A stretch of DNA of 64,000 nt, from the NCBI GenBank assembly GCA_049802235.1, contig JBARMB010000048.1:18335-82334 (forward strand), read 5' to 3'. This document shows positions 50,589 to 60,876 of this stretch, piece after piece. Position numbers and translations under genes: made by a program. The stretch's first letter is position 1. Every line of letters starts with the position of its first letter. The DNA comes from VBDM01 sp049802235 (lineage in GTDB: Bacteria > Pseudomonadota > Gammaproteobacteria > Burkholderiales > SG8-39). The notes under the pieces were generated by a model. That model worked only from the letters and a program-made list of their open reading frames with translations. It was not told where the DNA came from and searched no databases.

Positions 50589-51476
50589 ATGAACGACTCC
50601 GCCCTTACCGCCGCCCATAAGGCCCAGGTCCTCGCCGAGGCGCTGCCTTACATCAAGCGCTTTCACGGCAAGACCATCGTCATCAAGTACGGCGGCAGCG
50701 CCATGACGGACGCGCGCCTCAAGGAAGGCTTCGCCCACGACGTGGTGCTGTTGAAGCTGGTCGGCATGAACCCCGTAGTCGTGCACGGTGGCGGGCCGCA
50801 GATCGACGAACTGCTGGCGCGCATGGGCAAGAAGGGCGAGTTCGTCCAGGGCATGCGGGTCACCGACGCCGAAACCATGGACGTGGTCGAGATGGTGCTA
50901 GGGGGGCAAGTCAACAAGGAAGTGGTGACGCTCATCAACCAGGCGGGCGGCAAGGCGGTCGGCCTCACCGGCCAGGACGGCGCCTTCATCCGCGCCAGGA
51001 AAATGCTGCTCACCGACCGCAACAACGGCGGCGGCAAGATCGACATCGGTCAGGTTGGAGAGGTCGACGCCATCGACCCGAAGGTGATTTCGGCGCTCGA
51101 GGAGGGCGGCTTCATCCCGGTGGTGGCGCCTATCGGCGTCGGCGCGGACGGCCAGTCCTACAATATCAACGCCGATCTGGTCGCCGGCAAGCTCGCTGAG
51201 GTGCTGCACGCCGAAAAGCTCGTCGTGCTCACCAATACGCCGGGCGTGCTCGACAAGAAGGGCAAGCTGCTCACCGGCCTCACGCCGAAGAAAATCGACA
51301 CGCTCGTCGCCGACGGCACGCTCTCCGGCGGCATGCTGCCGAAGATCGGCGCCGCGCTCGACGCCGCAAGAAGCGGAGTGAAAAGCGTGCATATCATCGA
51401 CGGGCGAGTGGAGCACGCGCTTCTGCTCGAGATTCTCACCGACGAGGGCGTGGGGACGCTGATCAGATCGAAGTGA
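50589..51476 (+). CDS. argB: Acetylglutamate kinase
   Basis: 295 residues; phosphorylates N-acetylglutamate in arginine synthesis. IVIKYGGSAM, VVVHGGGPQIDE and the N-terminal helix (KAQVLAEALPYIKRF) that permits arginine-controlled hexamers are present. Followed by slmA and the HAD nucleotidase in a conserved neighbourhood, with a convergent M15 gene inserted. Confidence 0.96.
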   Translation: MNDSALTAAHKAQVLAEALPYIKRFHGKTIVIKYGGSAMTDARLKEGFAHDVVLLKLVGMNPVVVHGGGPQIDELLARMGKKGEFVQGMRVTDAETMDVVEMVLGGQVNKEVVTLINQAGGKAVGLTGQDGAFIRARKMLLTDRNNGGGKIDIGQVGEVDAIDPKVISALEEGGFIPVVAPIGVGADGQSYNINADLVAGKLAEVLHAEKLVVLTNTPGVLDKKGKLLTGLTPKKIDTLVADGTLSGGMLPKIGAALDAARSGVKSVHIIDGRVEHALLLEILTDEGVGTLIRSK

Positions 51477-51532
51477 CGGCGCGAGAGAATCGCAGCGCGG
51501 TCATCTCCTTGGGAGCCGGTATCCGTTTTCGG

Positions 51533-51991
51533 TTACACGACGCGGTTGCCGTCCGTGTCCCACAGACCGGCAAGGTACCCTTGGTTTGCGTCAAGGAGCG
51601 TGAGCACGCCGCGGCGCGGCGCGGCGCTGAACGACAAGTGCACCCAGCGGCCGAATTCGAGGATGCACTGGTCGAAGTCGACGCCCGATCGCTGGATCGC
51701 GTTCGCAATTTCGAGTGGAGTGCCGAACTCCGGGCAGACGAAGTCCGCGGCGAGCCCCAGCACGTGCTGTGAGCCTTTCGAGCCGCCCACGGCTTCGTTC
51801 AACGCGGGGCAGCGGTAGCCGCTCGAGATCTCGAGCGGCGCGCCGAGCAACGCCTGCACTTCCTCGAGGCCGGCTGCGAGCCGCCTCAGGTTCTCCACGA
51901 CATCCGGCGGCGGGGCATTGTCGATGCCGCGCTGCTCGGCGGTCTCCGAGCAGGTGAGTAGCGCAAGCGAGAGATGGGGCGAGAGCTGCAT
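51533..51991 (-). CDS. M15-type peptidase (D-Ala-D-Ala carboxypeptidase-like)
   Basis: 152 residues; peptidase M15_3 family, as in phage endolysins and small bacterial carboxypeptidases. Zinc ligands are in GSQHVLGLAADF and WVHLSF; SSGYRCPALNEAVGG is the family core. No signal peptide was seen, and the small size resembles phage or cryptic cargo. Location between argB and the HAD gene breaks an otherwise conserved block. Confidence 0.85.
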   Translation of the reverse strand: MQLSPHLSLALLTCSETAEQRGIDNAPPPDVVENLRRLAAGLEEVQALLGAPLEISSGYRCPALNEAVGGSKGSQHVLGLAADFVCPEFGTPLEIANAIQRSGVDFDQCILEFGRWVHLSFSAAPRRGVLTLLDANQGYLAGLWDTDGNRVV

Positions 51992-52020
51992 CGCCTGGAA
52001 TTGTAAATGGAGCAGATGAA

Positions 52021-52674
52021 ATGCGACAGCGGGCGACCTGGATTTTCGATCTCGACAACACCTTGCACGATGCGCGGCCGCACATCATGCCGCACATCAA
52101 TCGCAGCATGACCGAGTACCTGCAGCGGCACCTGAAGCTCGACGAGCCGGAGGCGGCGGCGTTGCGCATGCGTTACTGGCACCGCTACGGCGCGACGCTC
52201 GTCGGGATGATGCGCAATCACGGCACCGATCCACGGCATTTCCTCTTGGAGACGCACCGGTTTCCCGAACTCGAGCGCATGGTCGTCGCCGAAAGCGGCC
52301 TGCGCCACGCGCTCAGGCGCCTCCCCGGCAGCAAGATCGTCTTTTCCAACGCGCCGCTGCATTACGTGAACGCCGTGCTCGCGGTCCTGCGCATCGGCGA
52401 GTTCTTCGATGCGCTGTATTCGATCGAGCACACGCGCTTTCGCCCCAAGCCTGAGGCGGCCGGGTTCTTGCGGTTGCTGAGGAGCGAGCAGCTGGCGCCC
52501 GAGCTCTGCGTGCTGGTCGAGGATGCGCTTGAGAACCTGCGCGCGGCCAAGCGCCTGGGAATGAAAACGGTATGGGTGACGCGTGAGAGCCGCGCGCCAC
52601 GATGGCTGGACGCCAAGGTGCCCTCGGTGCTCGCTCTGCCAAGGCTCACGCGAGCGCTAGGCTTGAATTGGTAG
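52021..52674 (+). CDS. HAD-family pyrimidine 5'-nucleotidase
   Basis: 217 residues; HAD motif I IFDLDNTLH with the nucleophile Asp, motif II FSNAPLHY, motif III PKPEAAGF and motif IV VEDALENL. The group resembles Phm8/Sdt1 pyrimidine nucleotidases, which dephosphorylate UMP/CMP. In a conserved argB-HAD-slmA block. Confidence 0.9.
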   Translation: MRQRATWIFDLDNTLHDARPHIMPHINRSMTEYLQRHLKLDEPEAAALRMRYWHRYGATLVGMMRNHGTDPRHFLLETHRFPELERMVVAESGLRHALRRLPGSKIVFSNAPLHYVNAVLAVLRIGEFFDALYSIEHTRFRPKPEAAGFLRLLRSEQLAPELCVLVEDALENLRAAKRLGMKTVWVTRESRAPRWLDAKVPSVLALPRLTRALGLNW

Positions 52675-52731
52675 CGAGCACTCACCCGAGGGCATACAAT
52701 AGACAACCAGCCGACTGTTTCGGAGGATGCC

Positions 52732-53301
52732 ATGCCCGCTGCCAGACCCGGCGAGCGCCGCCTGCAGATCCTGCAGGTCCTGGCGCAAATGCTCGAGAGT
52801 CCCAAGGGCGAGAAGGTCACCACCGCCGCTCTGGCGAAGAAACTGGACGTCTCCGAAGCTGCGCTTTACCGCCATTTCGCCAGCAAGGCGCAGATGTTCG
52901 AGGGACTGATCGAGTTCATCGAGAACAGCGTCTTCGGCCTCGTCAACAAGATCACCGCCGAGGAGGAGAACGGCCTCAAGCAGATTCACGCGATCCTGGC
53001 TTCGCTGCTGGGATTTGCGGAGAAGAACCCCGGGATGACGCGGGTGCTGATCGGCGACGCGCTCGTCAACGAGGACGACCGGCTGCAAGCGCGCATCAAC
53101 CAGCTGCACGATCGGCTGGAGGCGACGTTGAAGCAGTGCCTGCGCATCGCCGCGACGCAAGGGCACCAGGAGTCCGATCCGGCGGCGAAGGCGAATCTCC
53201 TGCTTTGCTACGTGGTCGGTCGCTGGCAGCAGTTCGCCAAGAGCGGGTTCAAGCGCAGGCCAGCGGAGCTATGGGAGAAGCAATGGCCGTTGCTGGTATG
53301 A
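52732..53301 (+). CDS. slmA: Nucleoid occlusion factor SlmA (TetR-like)
   Basis: 189 residues; binds specific DNA sites and disassembles FtsZ over the nucleoid. TetR-type HTH (TAALAKKLDVSEAALYRHFASK) then a C-terminal domain with GMTRVLIGDALVNEDDRLQARI, typical of SlmA. A TACAAT -10 element lies at 52695. Confidence 0.93.
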   Translation: MPAARPGERRLQILQVLAQMLESPKGEKVTTAALAKKLDVSEAALYRHFASKAQMFEGLIEFIENSVFGLVNKITAEEENGLKQIHAILASLLGFAEKNPGMTRVLIGDALVNEDDRLQARINQLHDRLEATLKQCLRIAATQGHQESDPAAKANLLLCYVVGRWQQFAKSGFKRRPAELWEKQWPLLV

Positions 53302-53374
53302 GGCGTAAATTGTAAATCGGAAAGCGTGAATGGGGCGTCGGACGGATCCGACCCGTCGAGCCACCGTATACGAT

Positions 53375-54130
53375 TCACGCCGTCACCCTGGCGCATACCT
53401 CGCATGCCGGGTCCCTGGCAAGCCCGATGGTGCGCCATTGCATCGCCAGCGCATCGAGAATCAACAGCCGCCCTTTGAGCGATTCGCCGGCGCCGGCAAG
53501 CAGCTTCAGTGCTTCGGCCGCCTGAATAGTGCCGATGATGCCGGTGACCGGCGCGAACACGCCCATGACGGCGCAGCGCACTTCATCGAGCTCCGCGTTC
53601 TCCGGAAACAGGCAGTGATAGCAGGGACTCGAGTGGTCGCGCAGGTCGAACACGCTCACCTGGCCGTCGAACCGCACCGCCGCTCCCGAAACGAGAGGTT
53701 TGCGGCGCCGCACGCAGGCGCGGTTGACCGCGTGGCGCGTGGTGAAGTTGTCGGAACAGTCCAGGACGACGCTCGCCGCGGCCACCAGCCGGTCGAGTTC
53801 CTCGCCTTCGAGGCGGCGCTGCACGGGCACGACTCTCACTTCCGGATTGATCTTTGCCAGCGCGGCGCGCCCCGACGCGGCCTTGGGCTCGCCGATGGAT
53901 TGCGTGGTGTGCAGGATCTGGCGCTGCAGGTTGGTGAGATCCACCGCATCGCCGTCGGCGAGCGTGATGGTGCCAACGCCGGCGGCGGCGAGGTAGAGCG
54001 CAACAGGGGACCCGAGGCCGCCCGCGCCGATGACCAGTGCCGAGGAAGCGAGGAGCCGCTCCTGGCCTTCGATGCCGATCTCGGGCAGCAGGATATGCCG
54101 GGAATAGCGAAGGAGCTGCTCGTCTGTCAT
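53375..54130 (-). CDS. moeB: Molybdopterin-synthase adenylyltransferase (MoeB/ThiF-like)
   Basis: 251 residues; ATP-dependent activation of a sulfur-carrier protein. IGAGGLGSPVALYLAAAGVG binds ATP; DLTNLQRQILH and DCSDNFTTRHAVN are conserved. Two CxxC pairs (CYHC, CEVC) bind zinc. The context (gpmA-envC-ctpA-moeB) is common in betaproteobacteria; ThiF is an alternative name for the same family. Confidence 0.92.
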   Translation of the reverse strand: MTDEQLLRYSRHILLPEIGIEGQERLLASSALVIGAGGLGSPVALYLAAAGVGTITLADGDAVDLTNLQRQILHTTQSIGEPKAASGRAALAKINPEVRVVPVQRRLEGEELDRLVAAASVVLDCSDNFTTRHAVNRACVRRRKPLVSGAAVRFDGQVSVFDLRDHSSPCYHCLFPENAELDEVRCAVMGVFAPVTGIIGTIQAAEALKLLAGAGESLKGRLLILDALAMQWRTIGLARDPACEVCARVTA

Positions 54131-54222
54131 TCAGGAAGACAATCGCGTCGCGGAATAGGCCGCGCGCAGCGTCGGTTCCATGCCGCGGCGATCAGGCGGC
54201 GCAGGATGGGCGTCCGCCTCGA

Positions 54223-55632
<1,410 letters not shown>

Positions 55633-55720
55633 CTCATTTGCTCCTGCATTACGACTCACCCGGCCCTCCATGTCGAGTGGAGGGGGGACATTTTGTGCAG
55701 CGCGCCCGGAGGGGCTGTCG

Positions 55721-56911
55721 CTACTTCAAGGAAACCCAGCGCATCGGGTCGAAAGCCTTGCCTTGATACCTAATCTCAAAGTATAAACCCGATTCTGCAT
55801 TGCCGCCGCTTGCGCCGACGGTGGCAACCGCGTCCCCGGTGCGTACCGGCTCGCCCACCTGCTTCAGTACCGACTCGTTGTTGCCGTAGATGGTGAGATA
55901 GCCCTGGCCGTGATCGAGGATAAGCAGGTTGCCGAAGCCGCGCAGCCAGTCGGCGAACACCACTCGTCCCGCGGCTACCGCCCGGACTTCCTGACCCGAG
56001 GGCGAGCGGATGAACAGGCCCTTCCACGGCGGTCCTCCACCAGAACGTGGAGTGCCGAAACGGCTCGCAAGTTCCCCTCTGATCGGTAGCCGCAGGCTGC
56101 CCTTCAGGCCGGCAAACCGGCCTTCGCGCCCTCCGGACTCGGGTACCTTCTCATTGCGGCGTCCGCGCCCCGGCGGGGTCGAGGCGATGACTTTGCCGAG
56201 CTCTTCCACCAGACGCGACAACCGGGACTCGTCGCGCTCGAGACGCTTCACTTGGCGGCGCTGCTCGCGCAGCTGGACTGAGACCCGGGCAAGCACCTTG
56301 CGGCGCGCGGCCTGCTGCCGGAACAGGTCGTTGCGTTCCTTGCGCTGCTCGGACTCGATCGCGGCGAGCTCGGCGCCTTTCTCGCGCGTGCGCGCCTCGA
56401 GCTCGCGCAGCCGCGCGAGGCTCGCCTGCAAGGCCCGGATGAACTCGGTCTGGGCGCGCGAGATGTAGCCATAGTAGTGCAGCTCGCGCGCGGTGCGGTT
56501 GGGGTCTTCGCCGGAGAGCAGGAGCTTGAGGTGATTCTGCTCGCCGTTGAGGTACCGCAACGTCAGCAGCTGCCCGAGGCTCTCCTGCCGTGATGCGATG
56601 CCGGACTCCGTGGCGCGGCGCTGCCCGGCGAGTTTCTTCAGCTCGTTCTGCACGGCCGCGCGCTTCGCGGCGAGATTGCGCAGCGCGCGGTTGGCCACGG
56701 AGATCGCGCGCTCCGACTCGCGCAGTTGGTCGCGCGCCTCATCGCGGGTCTCTTCGGCGCCGGTGATATCGACACGCAGCCGTTCGATGCGCGAACGCAA
56801 GGCTTCAAGGTCCTCGGCCCCGGAATCGCCCTGCGCCAGCCCCAGCGCCGGGACGAGCAGTAACGCCAGTCCCCACCGATACGGCATGTTACGGAGGGCA
56901 CAGGGGATCAT
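55721..56911 (-). CDS. envC: EnvC-like murein hydrolase activator
   Basis: 396 residues; signal peptide (LALLLVPALGLAQG), long coiled coil (about 27-240) and a C-terminal degenerate LytM domain (LPIRGELASRFG to YLTIYGNNESVLKQVG). LytM zinc ligands appear incomplete, as in EnvC proteins that activate amidases rather than cut themselves. Start 56911 or 56887 both possible. It sits between gpmA and ctpA. Confidence 0.9.
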   Translation of the reverse strand: MIPCALRNMPYRWGLALLLVPALGLAQGDSGAEDLEALRSRIERLRVDITGAEETRDEARDQLRESERAISVANRALRNLAAKRAAVQNELKKLAGQRRATESGIASRQESLGQLLTLRYLNGEQNHLKLLLSGEDPNRTARELHYYGYISRAQTEFIRALQASLARLRELEARTREKGAELAAIESEQRKERNDLFRQQAARRKVLARVSVQLREQRRQVKRLERDESRLSRLVEELGKVIASTPPGRGRRNEKVPESGGREGRFAGLKGSLRLPIRGELASRFGTPRSGGGPPWKGLFIRSPSGQEVRAVAAGRVVFADWLRGFGNLLILDHGQGYLTIYGNNESVLKQVGEPVRTGDAVATVGASGGNAESGLYFEIRYQGKAFDPMRWVSLK

Positions 56912-56939
56912 GTCGGCTCGGCTGTCCTCCGCGGTGAAC

Positions 56940-57689
56940 TCAATGCTTTGCCCTGGCCTGGTTGGCCACCGCATGCGTGGCGGCCTCGACTGCCGCCGGG
57001 TCGCCGAGATAATAGTGGCGGACGGGTTTGAGCGCGCCGTCGAGCTCGTAGACAAGCGGGATCCCGGTGGGGATGTTCAGGCCGACGATATCCTCGTCGC
57101 CGACGTTGTCGAGGTACTTGATCAGCGCGCGCAGGCTGTTGCCGTGCGCGGCGATGATCACGCGCCTGCCTTGCCGGATGCTGGGAGCGATGGTTTCGTT
57201 CCAATAGGGCAGGAACCGCCCTACCGTGTCCTTGAGGCATTCGGTGAGCGGCAGCTCGGCGTCGGCGAGCCCGGCGTAGCGCGGATCGCTGCGGGGATGG
57301 CGCCGATCGTCGCGGGTGAGCGCGGGAGGAGGCACATCGTAGCTGCGACGCCAGACGAGCACCTGCTCCTCGCCGAACTTCGCCGCCGTCTCGGCCTTGT
57401 TGAGCCCTTGCAGGGCGCCGTAGTGGCGCTCGTTCAGGCGCCAGGAGTGATGCACCGGAATCCACATCAGGTCCATCTGGTCGAGCGCGATCCAGAGCGT
57501 CCTGATGGCGCGCTTGAGCACCGAAGTGTAGGCCAGATCGAAGACGAAGCCGTCCTCCTTCAACCGCTGTCCGGCCTGCTTCGCTTCCTCGAGGCCGCGC
57601 TCCGAGAGATCGACGTCGGTCCAGCCGGTGAAGCGGTTTTCCTTGTTCCACACGGATTCGCCGTGGCGCAGCAGAACGATTTTGTGCAT
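56940..57689 (-). CDS. gpmA: 2,3-bisphosphoglycerate-dependent phosphoglycerate mutase
   Basis: 249 residues; interconverts 3- and 2-phosphoglycerate. The catalytic His is in LLRHGESVWNKENRFTGWTD; ERHYGALQGLNKAE and AAHGNSLRALIKYL complete the site. First gene of the gpmA-envC-ctpA-moeB block. ATG 57689 chosen; a GTG-like earlier start would add four residues. Confidence 0.95.
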   Translation of the reverse strand: MHKIVLLRHGESVWNKENRFTGWTDVDLSERGLEEAKQAGQRLKEDGFVFDLAYTSVLKRAIRTLWIALDQMDLMWIPVHHSWRLNERHYGALQGLNKAETAAKFGEEQVLVWRRSYDVPPPALTRDDRRHPRSDPRYAGLADAELPLTECLKDTVGRFLPYWNETIAPSIRQGRRVIIAAHGNSLRALIKYLDNVGDEDIVGLNIPTGIPLVYELDGALKPVRHYYLGDPAAVEAATHAVANQARAKH

Positions 57690-57732
57690 GGATTGTCGCA
57701 ATGAATGCGTTTCGCGGTGTAAGAAAGCATTT

Positions 57733-57738
57733 TATAAT
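57733..57738 (+). promoter_or_regulatory. -10 element upstream of the ArsR-type regulator
   Basis: A perfect TATAAT within AT-rich AAGCATTTTATAATAGGAAA, about 28 bp before the GTG start. No good -35 was found. The AT-rich stretch is also the likely operator for the encoded repressor. Confidence 0.5.
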
Positions 57739-57766
57739 AGGAAATTGGTGTTTTCGAGAGAAATGC

Positions 57767-58129
57767 GTGAACCGGGAAATCCACGATATTTTCGAGTTGA
57801 TCGGCCGCAAGGAGCAGATCGAGCAGGCGGCGCGGGCGATGAAAGCGATTTCACATCCGTTGCGGCTGAAAATCGTGTGCGTGCTGGGCGACCAGGAAGT
57901 AGGCGTGCAGGAGATTGTCGACGCGGTAGGAACTTCGCAGAGCAACATCTCCCAGCATCTCGCCATCCTGCGCGAAAAAGGCATTCTCAGTTCGAGAAAG
58001 GATGCCAATCGCGTGTACTACTCGGTGAGCAACCAGCGCACGTTGCGGCTCATCCTCATGATGCGCGAAGTGTTCTGCGGTATTCCACCGAAGGACGGGA
58101 AGGCGCCCGTCCGCATTCCAAAGGCCTGA
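57767..58129 (+). CDS. ArsR-family repressor with BigR/SqrR-type cysteine pair
   Basis: 120 residues, GTG start. The winged HTH contains VGTSQSNISQHLAILREKG. Two cysteines lie at residues 38 (KIVCVLGD) and 104 (REVFCGIPP), 66 residues apart. This is exactly the separation of the reactive pair in the persulfide sensors BigR and SqrR; the metal-binding motifs of arsenic sensors are absent. The rhodanese gene begins 1 bp after the stop and grxC directly after that, so a role in sulfane-sulfur sensing is likely. Confidence 0.85.
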   Translation: MNREIHDIFELIGRKEQIEQAARAMKAISHPLRLKIVCVLGDQEVGVQEIVDAVGTSQSNISQHLAILREKGILSSRKDANRVYYSVSNQRTLRLILMMREVFCGIPPKDGKAPVRIPKA

Positions 58130-58130
58130 G

Positions 58131-58556
58131 ATGACCGACGTCGACCTGCTGAAATTCGTCACCGATAACATCTTCCTCGTCGCGGTCGCGTTCGTGAGCG
58201 GCGCGATGCTGATCTGGCCCGCGCTGCGCCGCGGCGCCGGGGGCGCCGCGGTCTCGACCCAGGAAGCCACGCTCATGATCAACCGCCAGGACGCGCTGGT
58301 GCTGGATGTGCGTGAGCCGGCCGAGTTCGAGAAGGGCCACGTCATCGGCGCCCGCAACGTGCCGCTATCGCAGCTCGAAGGGCGCGTCGGTGATCTTGAG
58401 AAGCACAAAGCGAAACCGGTGATCGTCATCTGCGCGAGCGGCAACCGCTCGCGCAGCGCCCTCGGGGCGATGCGCAGGCTCGGTTTTCAGCAGGTGTTCG
58501 AGTTGGCAGGCGGAGTCGCCGCCTGGCAGCAGGCCGGCCTGCCGCTGGAGAAATAG
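58131..58556 (+). CDS. Membrane-anchored rhodanese-domain protein
   Basis: 141 residues; one N-terminal transmembrane segment (IFLVAVAFVSGAMLIWPAL) and a single rhodanese domain with catalytic Cys in ICASGNRSRSA. Transfers sulfane sulfur. It is co-transcribed with the ArsR-type gene upstream and grxC downstream (no gap), then secB. Confidence 0.92.
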   Translation: MTDVDLLKFVTDNIFLVAVAFVSGAMLIWPALRRGAGGAAVSTQEATLMINRQDALVLDVREPAEFEKGHVIGARNVPLSQLEGRVGDLEKHKAKPVIVICASGNRSRSALGAMRRLGFQQVFELAGGVAAWQQAGLPLEK

Positions 58557-58814
58557 ATGGCGAAGGTAAGAATGTATGCGACCGGAGTCTGCGCGTTCTG
58601 CACCCGCGCCGAGATGCTCCTCAAGTCGAAAGGCGTCATCGAGATCGAGAAGATCCGCGTCGATCTCGATCCGCAGCGGCGCGACGAGATGATGCAGAGG
58701 ACCGGCCGCCGCACCGTGCCGCAGATCTACATCGGCGACATCCATGTCGGCGGCTTCGAGGATCTCGCCAAGCTCGAGCGTGCCGGCAAGCTCGAGCCCC
58801 TGCTTGCGGCATAG
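58557..58814 (+). CDS. grxC: Glutaredoxin 3
   Basis: 85 residues; CAFC active site, TVPQIYIGD cis-Pro motif and GGFEDL glutathione-binding motif. Reduces protein disulfides and mixed disulfides with glutathione. Immediately follows the rhodanese gene. Confidence 0.95.
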   Translation: MAKVRMYATGVCAFCTRAEMLLKSKGVIEIEKIRVDLDPQRRDEMMQRTGRRTVPQIYIGDIHVGGFEDLAKLERAGKLEPLLAA

Positions 58815-58853
58815 GTCCGCGGCGGTTTCCCAATCTTCAGTGCCGGAGCTCCG

Positions 58854-59321
58854 ATGAGCGAAAACCAGCAGCCGATGTTCAGCATCGAAAAGATCTACGT
58901 CAAGGACCTGTCGCTCGAAGTGCCGAACGCGCCGCAGGTATTCATGCAGGCCGAGCAGCCGCAGCTCGAAGTGCAGCTCGAGCAGGAGTCGCAACGCATC
59001 AACGACGCGCTGTTCGAAGTAACGCTGACGGTCACGGTGACCGCCAGACACGGCGACAAGACGCTGTTCCTGATCGAAGTTTCGCAGGCCGGCGTGTTCC
59101 AGATCCGCAACATATCCGAATCCGACCTCGGGCCGGTGCTCGGCATGGTGTGTCCCAACGTGCTGTTTCCCTACGCCCGGGAGACCGTCTCCGATGTCGT
59201 CAACCGGGCCGGATTCCCGCCGGTGCTGCTCGCGCCGGTCAACTTCGAGGCGATCTACCAGCAGCGCGTCGCCGAGGCCGCGGCGAAACAGGGCGGCCCG
59301 CGCATCGAGATCGCCCACTGA
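58854..59321 (+). CDS. secB: Protein-export chaperone SecB
   Basis: 155 residues; keeps precursors unfolded and hands them to SecA. The IYVKDLSLEVPNAP start and CPNVLFPYARE are diagnostic. Follows grxC as in many proteobacteria; the SH3 gene starts at the last base of its stop region. Confidence 0.96.
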   Translation: MSENQQPMFSIEKIYVKDLSLEVPNAPQVFMQAEQPQLEVQLEQESQRINDALFEVTLTVTVTARHGDKTLFLIEVSQAGVFQIRNISESDLGPVLGMVCPNVLFPYARETVSDVVNRAGFPPVLLAPVNFEAIYQQRVAEAAAKQGGPRIEIAH

Positions 59322-59755
59322 TGCGCCGGCTCGCCGCGCTCGCGTTCCTCGCTCTTGCCGTGCCGGCGACGGCGGGCGAGTTCCGCTCGATCGCGGAAGA
59401 CGGCACCGTGATGTACGACGCACCCTCGGTGCGCGCAAGAAAACTTTTTGTCACCAGCCGTTACTACCCGGTCGAGATCGTGGTCAACATCGACAATTGG
59501 GTCAAGGTGCGCGACCAGGCGGGTGATCTCGCCTGGGTGGAGAAAAAGGCGTTGTCGGACAAACGTATCGTGACCGTTGCCGCCGCGGTCGCCGACGTTC
59601 GCCAGGGCGCGGATGACAAGGCGCCGCTCGTTTTCCAGGCACAACAGGGCGTGGCCCTTGAGGTCGCCGAGCCTTCGGCGAACGGCTGGGTCAAGGTGGT
59701 CCACGCCGACGGGCAGACCGGCTACGTCAAGATCAATCAGATCTGGGGGCTTTAA
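59321..59755 (+). CDS. Exported protein with two SH3 domains
   Basis: 144 residues; signal peptide (LALAVPATAG) and two tandem SH3b-like units (about 20-75 and 80-143; VVNIDNWVKVRDQAGDLAWVEK and ANGWVKVVHADGQTGYVKINQIWGL). Probably cell-wall or envelope associated. ATG overlaps the secB stop (TGATG). It ends shortly before gpsA. Confidence 0.85.
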   Translation: MRRLAALAFLALAVPATAGEFRSIAEDGTVMYDAPSVRARKLFVTSRYYPVEIVVNIDNWVKVRDQAGDLAWVEKKALSDKRIVTVAAAVADVRQGADDKAPLVFQAQQGVALEVAEPSANGWVKVVHADGQTGYVKINQIWGL

Positions 59756-59854
59756 CCTCACAATCTTTCACCGCCTGGGAAGGTCCTTCCAGTCTTGTCT
59801 TTCCATTGCGGCCATCGCGTCCTTTGCGGTTGGAGTCGGGCTTTTTCAAACGCC

Positions 59855-60841
59855 ATGAATATTCTCATTCTCGGCGCTGGCGCGTGGGGCACGGCGCTCG
59901 CGATCGCGCTCTCGGCGCGGCACCGTGTCGCGCTGTGGGCGCGCGATCCCAAGCAGACCGCGGCCATGCGGTCGGGGCGGCGCAATGCTCGTTACCTTCC
60001 CGAAGTTCCGCTTCCCGAGACGGTCGTCGTGACGAGCGATTTCGGCCCCGCGCTCGCTCAATGCGACGCGGTCCTGATCACCACGCCCACCGCAGCATTG
60101 CGTGACGCGCTCGAGCGCATCAAGGCATCCGGATTTGTGCGGCCCGTGGTGTGGGCGTGCAAGGGTTTCGAGCAGGCAAGCGGCAAGCTGCCGCACCAGA
60201 TTGTTGCCGAGGTGCTCGGCGAGCGTGCGGCGTGCGGAGCGCTGTCCGGGCCGAGTTTTGCGCTCGAAGTCGCGCAGGCTCGCCCCACGGCGCTGACGCT
60301 CGCCTCGGTCGATGCGGAATTCGCACGGCGCATGGCGCGCGAGCTGCACCAGCCGATGCTGCGCGTGTATTTCAGCGCCGATCTCGTCGGCGTGGAGATC
60401 GGCGGCGCGGTGAAGAACGTCATGGCGATCGCCACCGGCATCTGCGATGGGCTCGGGCTCGGCTTGAACGCGCGCGCCGCACTCATCACCCGCGGCCTTG
60501 CCGAGCTGACGCGCCTGGGCATCGCGCTTGGCGGCCGCGCCGAGACCTTCATGGGCCTTGCTGGCGCGGGCGATCTCATCCTCACCTGCACCGGCGATCT
60601 CTCCCGCAATCGGCGCGTCGGTCTGCTGCTGGCCCAGGGGCAGAGTCTGGACGCGATCCTCGGGCAACTCGGCCACGTTGCCGAGGGCGTGTACTCGGCG
60701 CGCGCAATCGAGGCCATTGCCGCCGAACGGCGCGTCGACATGCCGATAACGCAGGCCGTGTGCGCGGTGTTGTTCCGCGGCATGCGCCCGAAGGACGCCG
60801 TGCAGCAGCTTCTCGCCCGCGACCCCAGAAGCGAAAGCTGA
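59855..60841 (+). CDS. gpsA: Glycerol-3-phosphate dehydrogenase (NAD(P)+)
   Basis: 328 residues; makes sn-glycerol-3-phosphate for phospholipids. NILILGAGAWGTALA is the dinucleotide site; GGAVKNVMAIATGICDGLGLG holds the catalytic Lys region. Conserved neighbour of secB. Confidence 0.96.
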   Translation: MNILILGAGAWGTALAIALSARHRVALWARDPKQTAAMRSGRRNARYLPEVPLPETVVVTSDFGPALAQCDAVLITTPTAALRDALERIKASGFVRPVVWACKGFEQASGKLPHQIVAEVLGERAACGALSGPSFALEVAQARPTALTLASVDAEFARRMARELHQPMLRVYFSADLVGVEIGGAVKNVMAIATGICDGLGLGLNARAALITRGLAELTRLGIALGGRAETFMGLAGAGDLILTCTGDLSRNRRVGLLLAQGQSLDAILGQLGHVAEGVYSARAIEAIAAERRVDMPITQAVCAVLFRGMRPKDAVQQLLARDPRSES

Positions 60842-60876
60842 ACGACCGCCGGCGCTGCCGTGCCGGCTCGCGCAGG

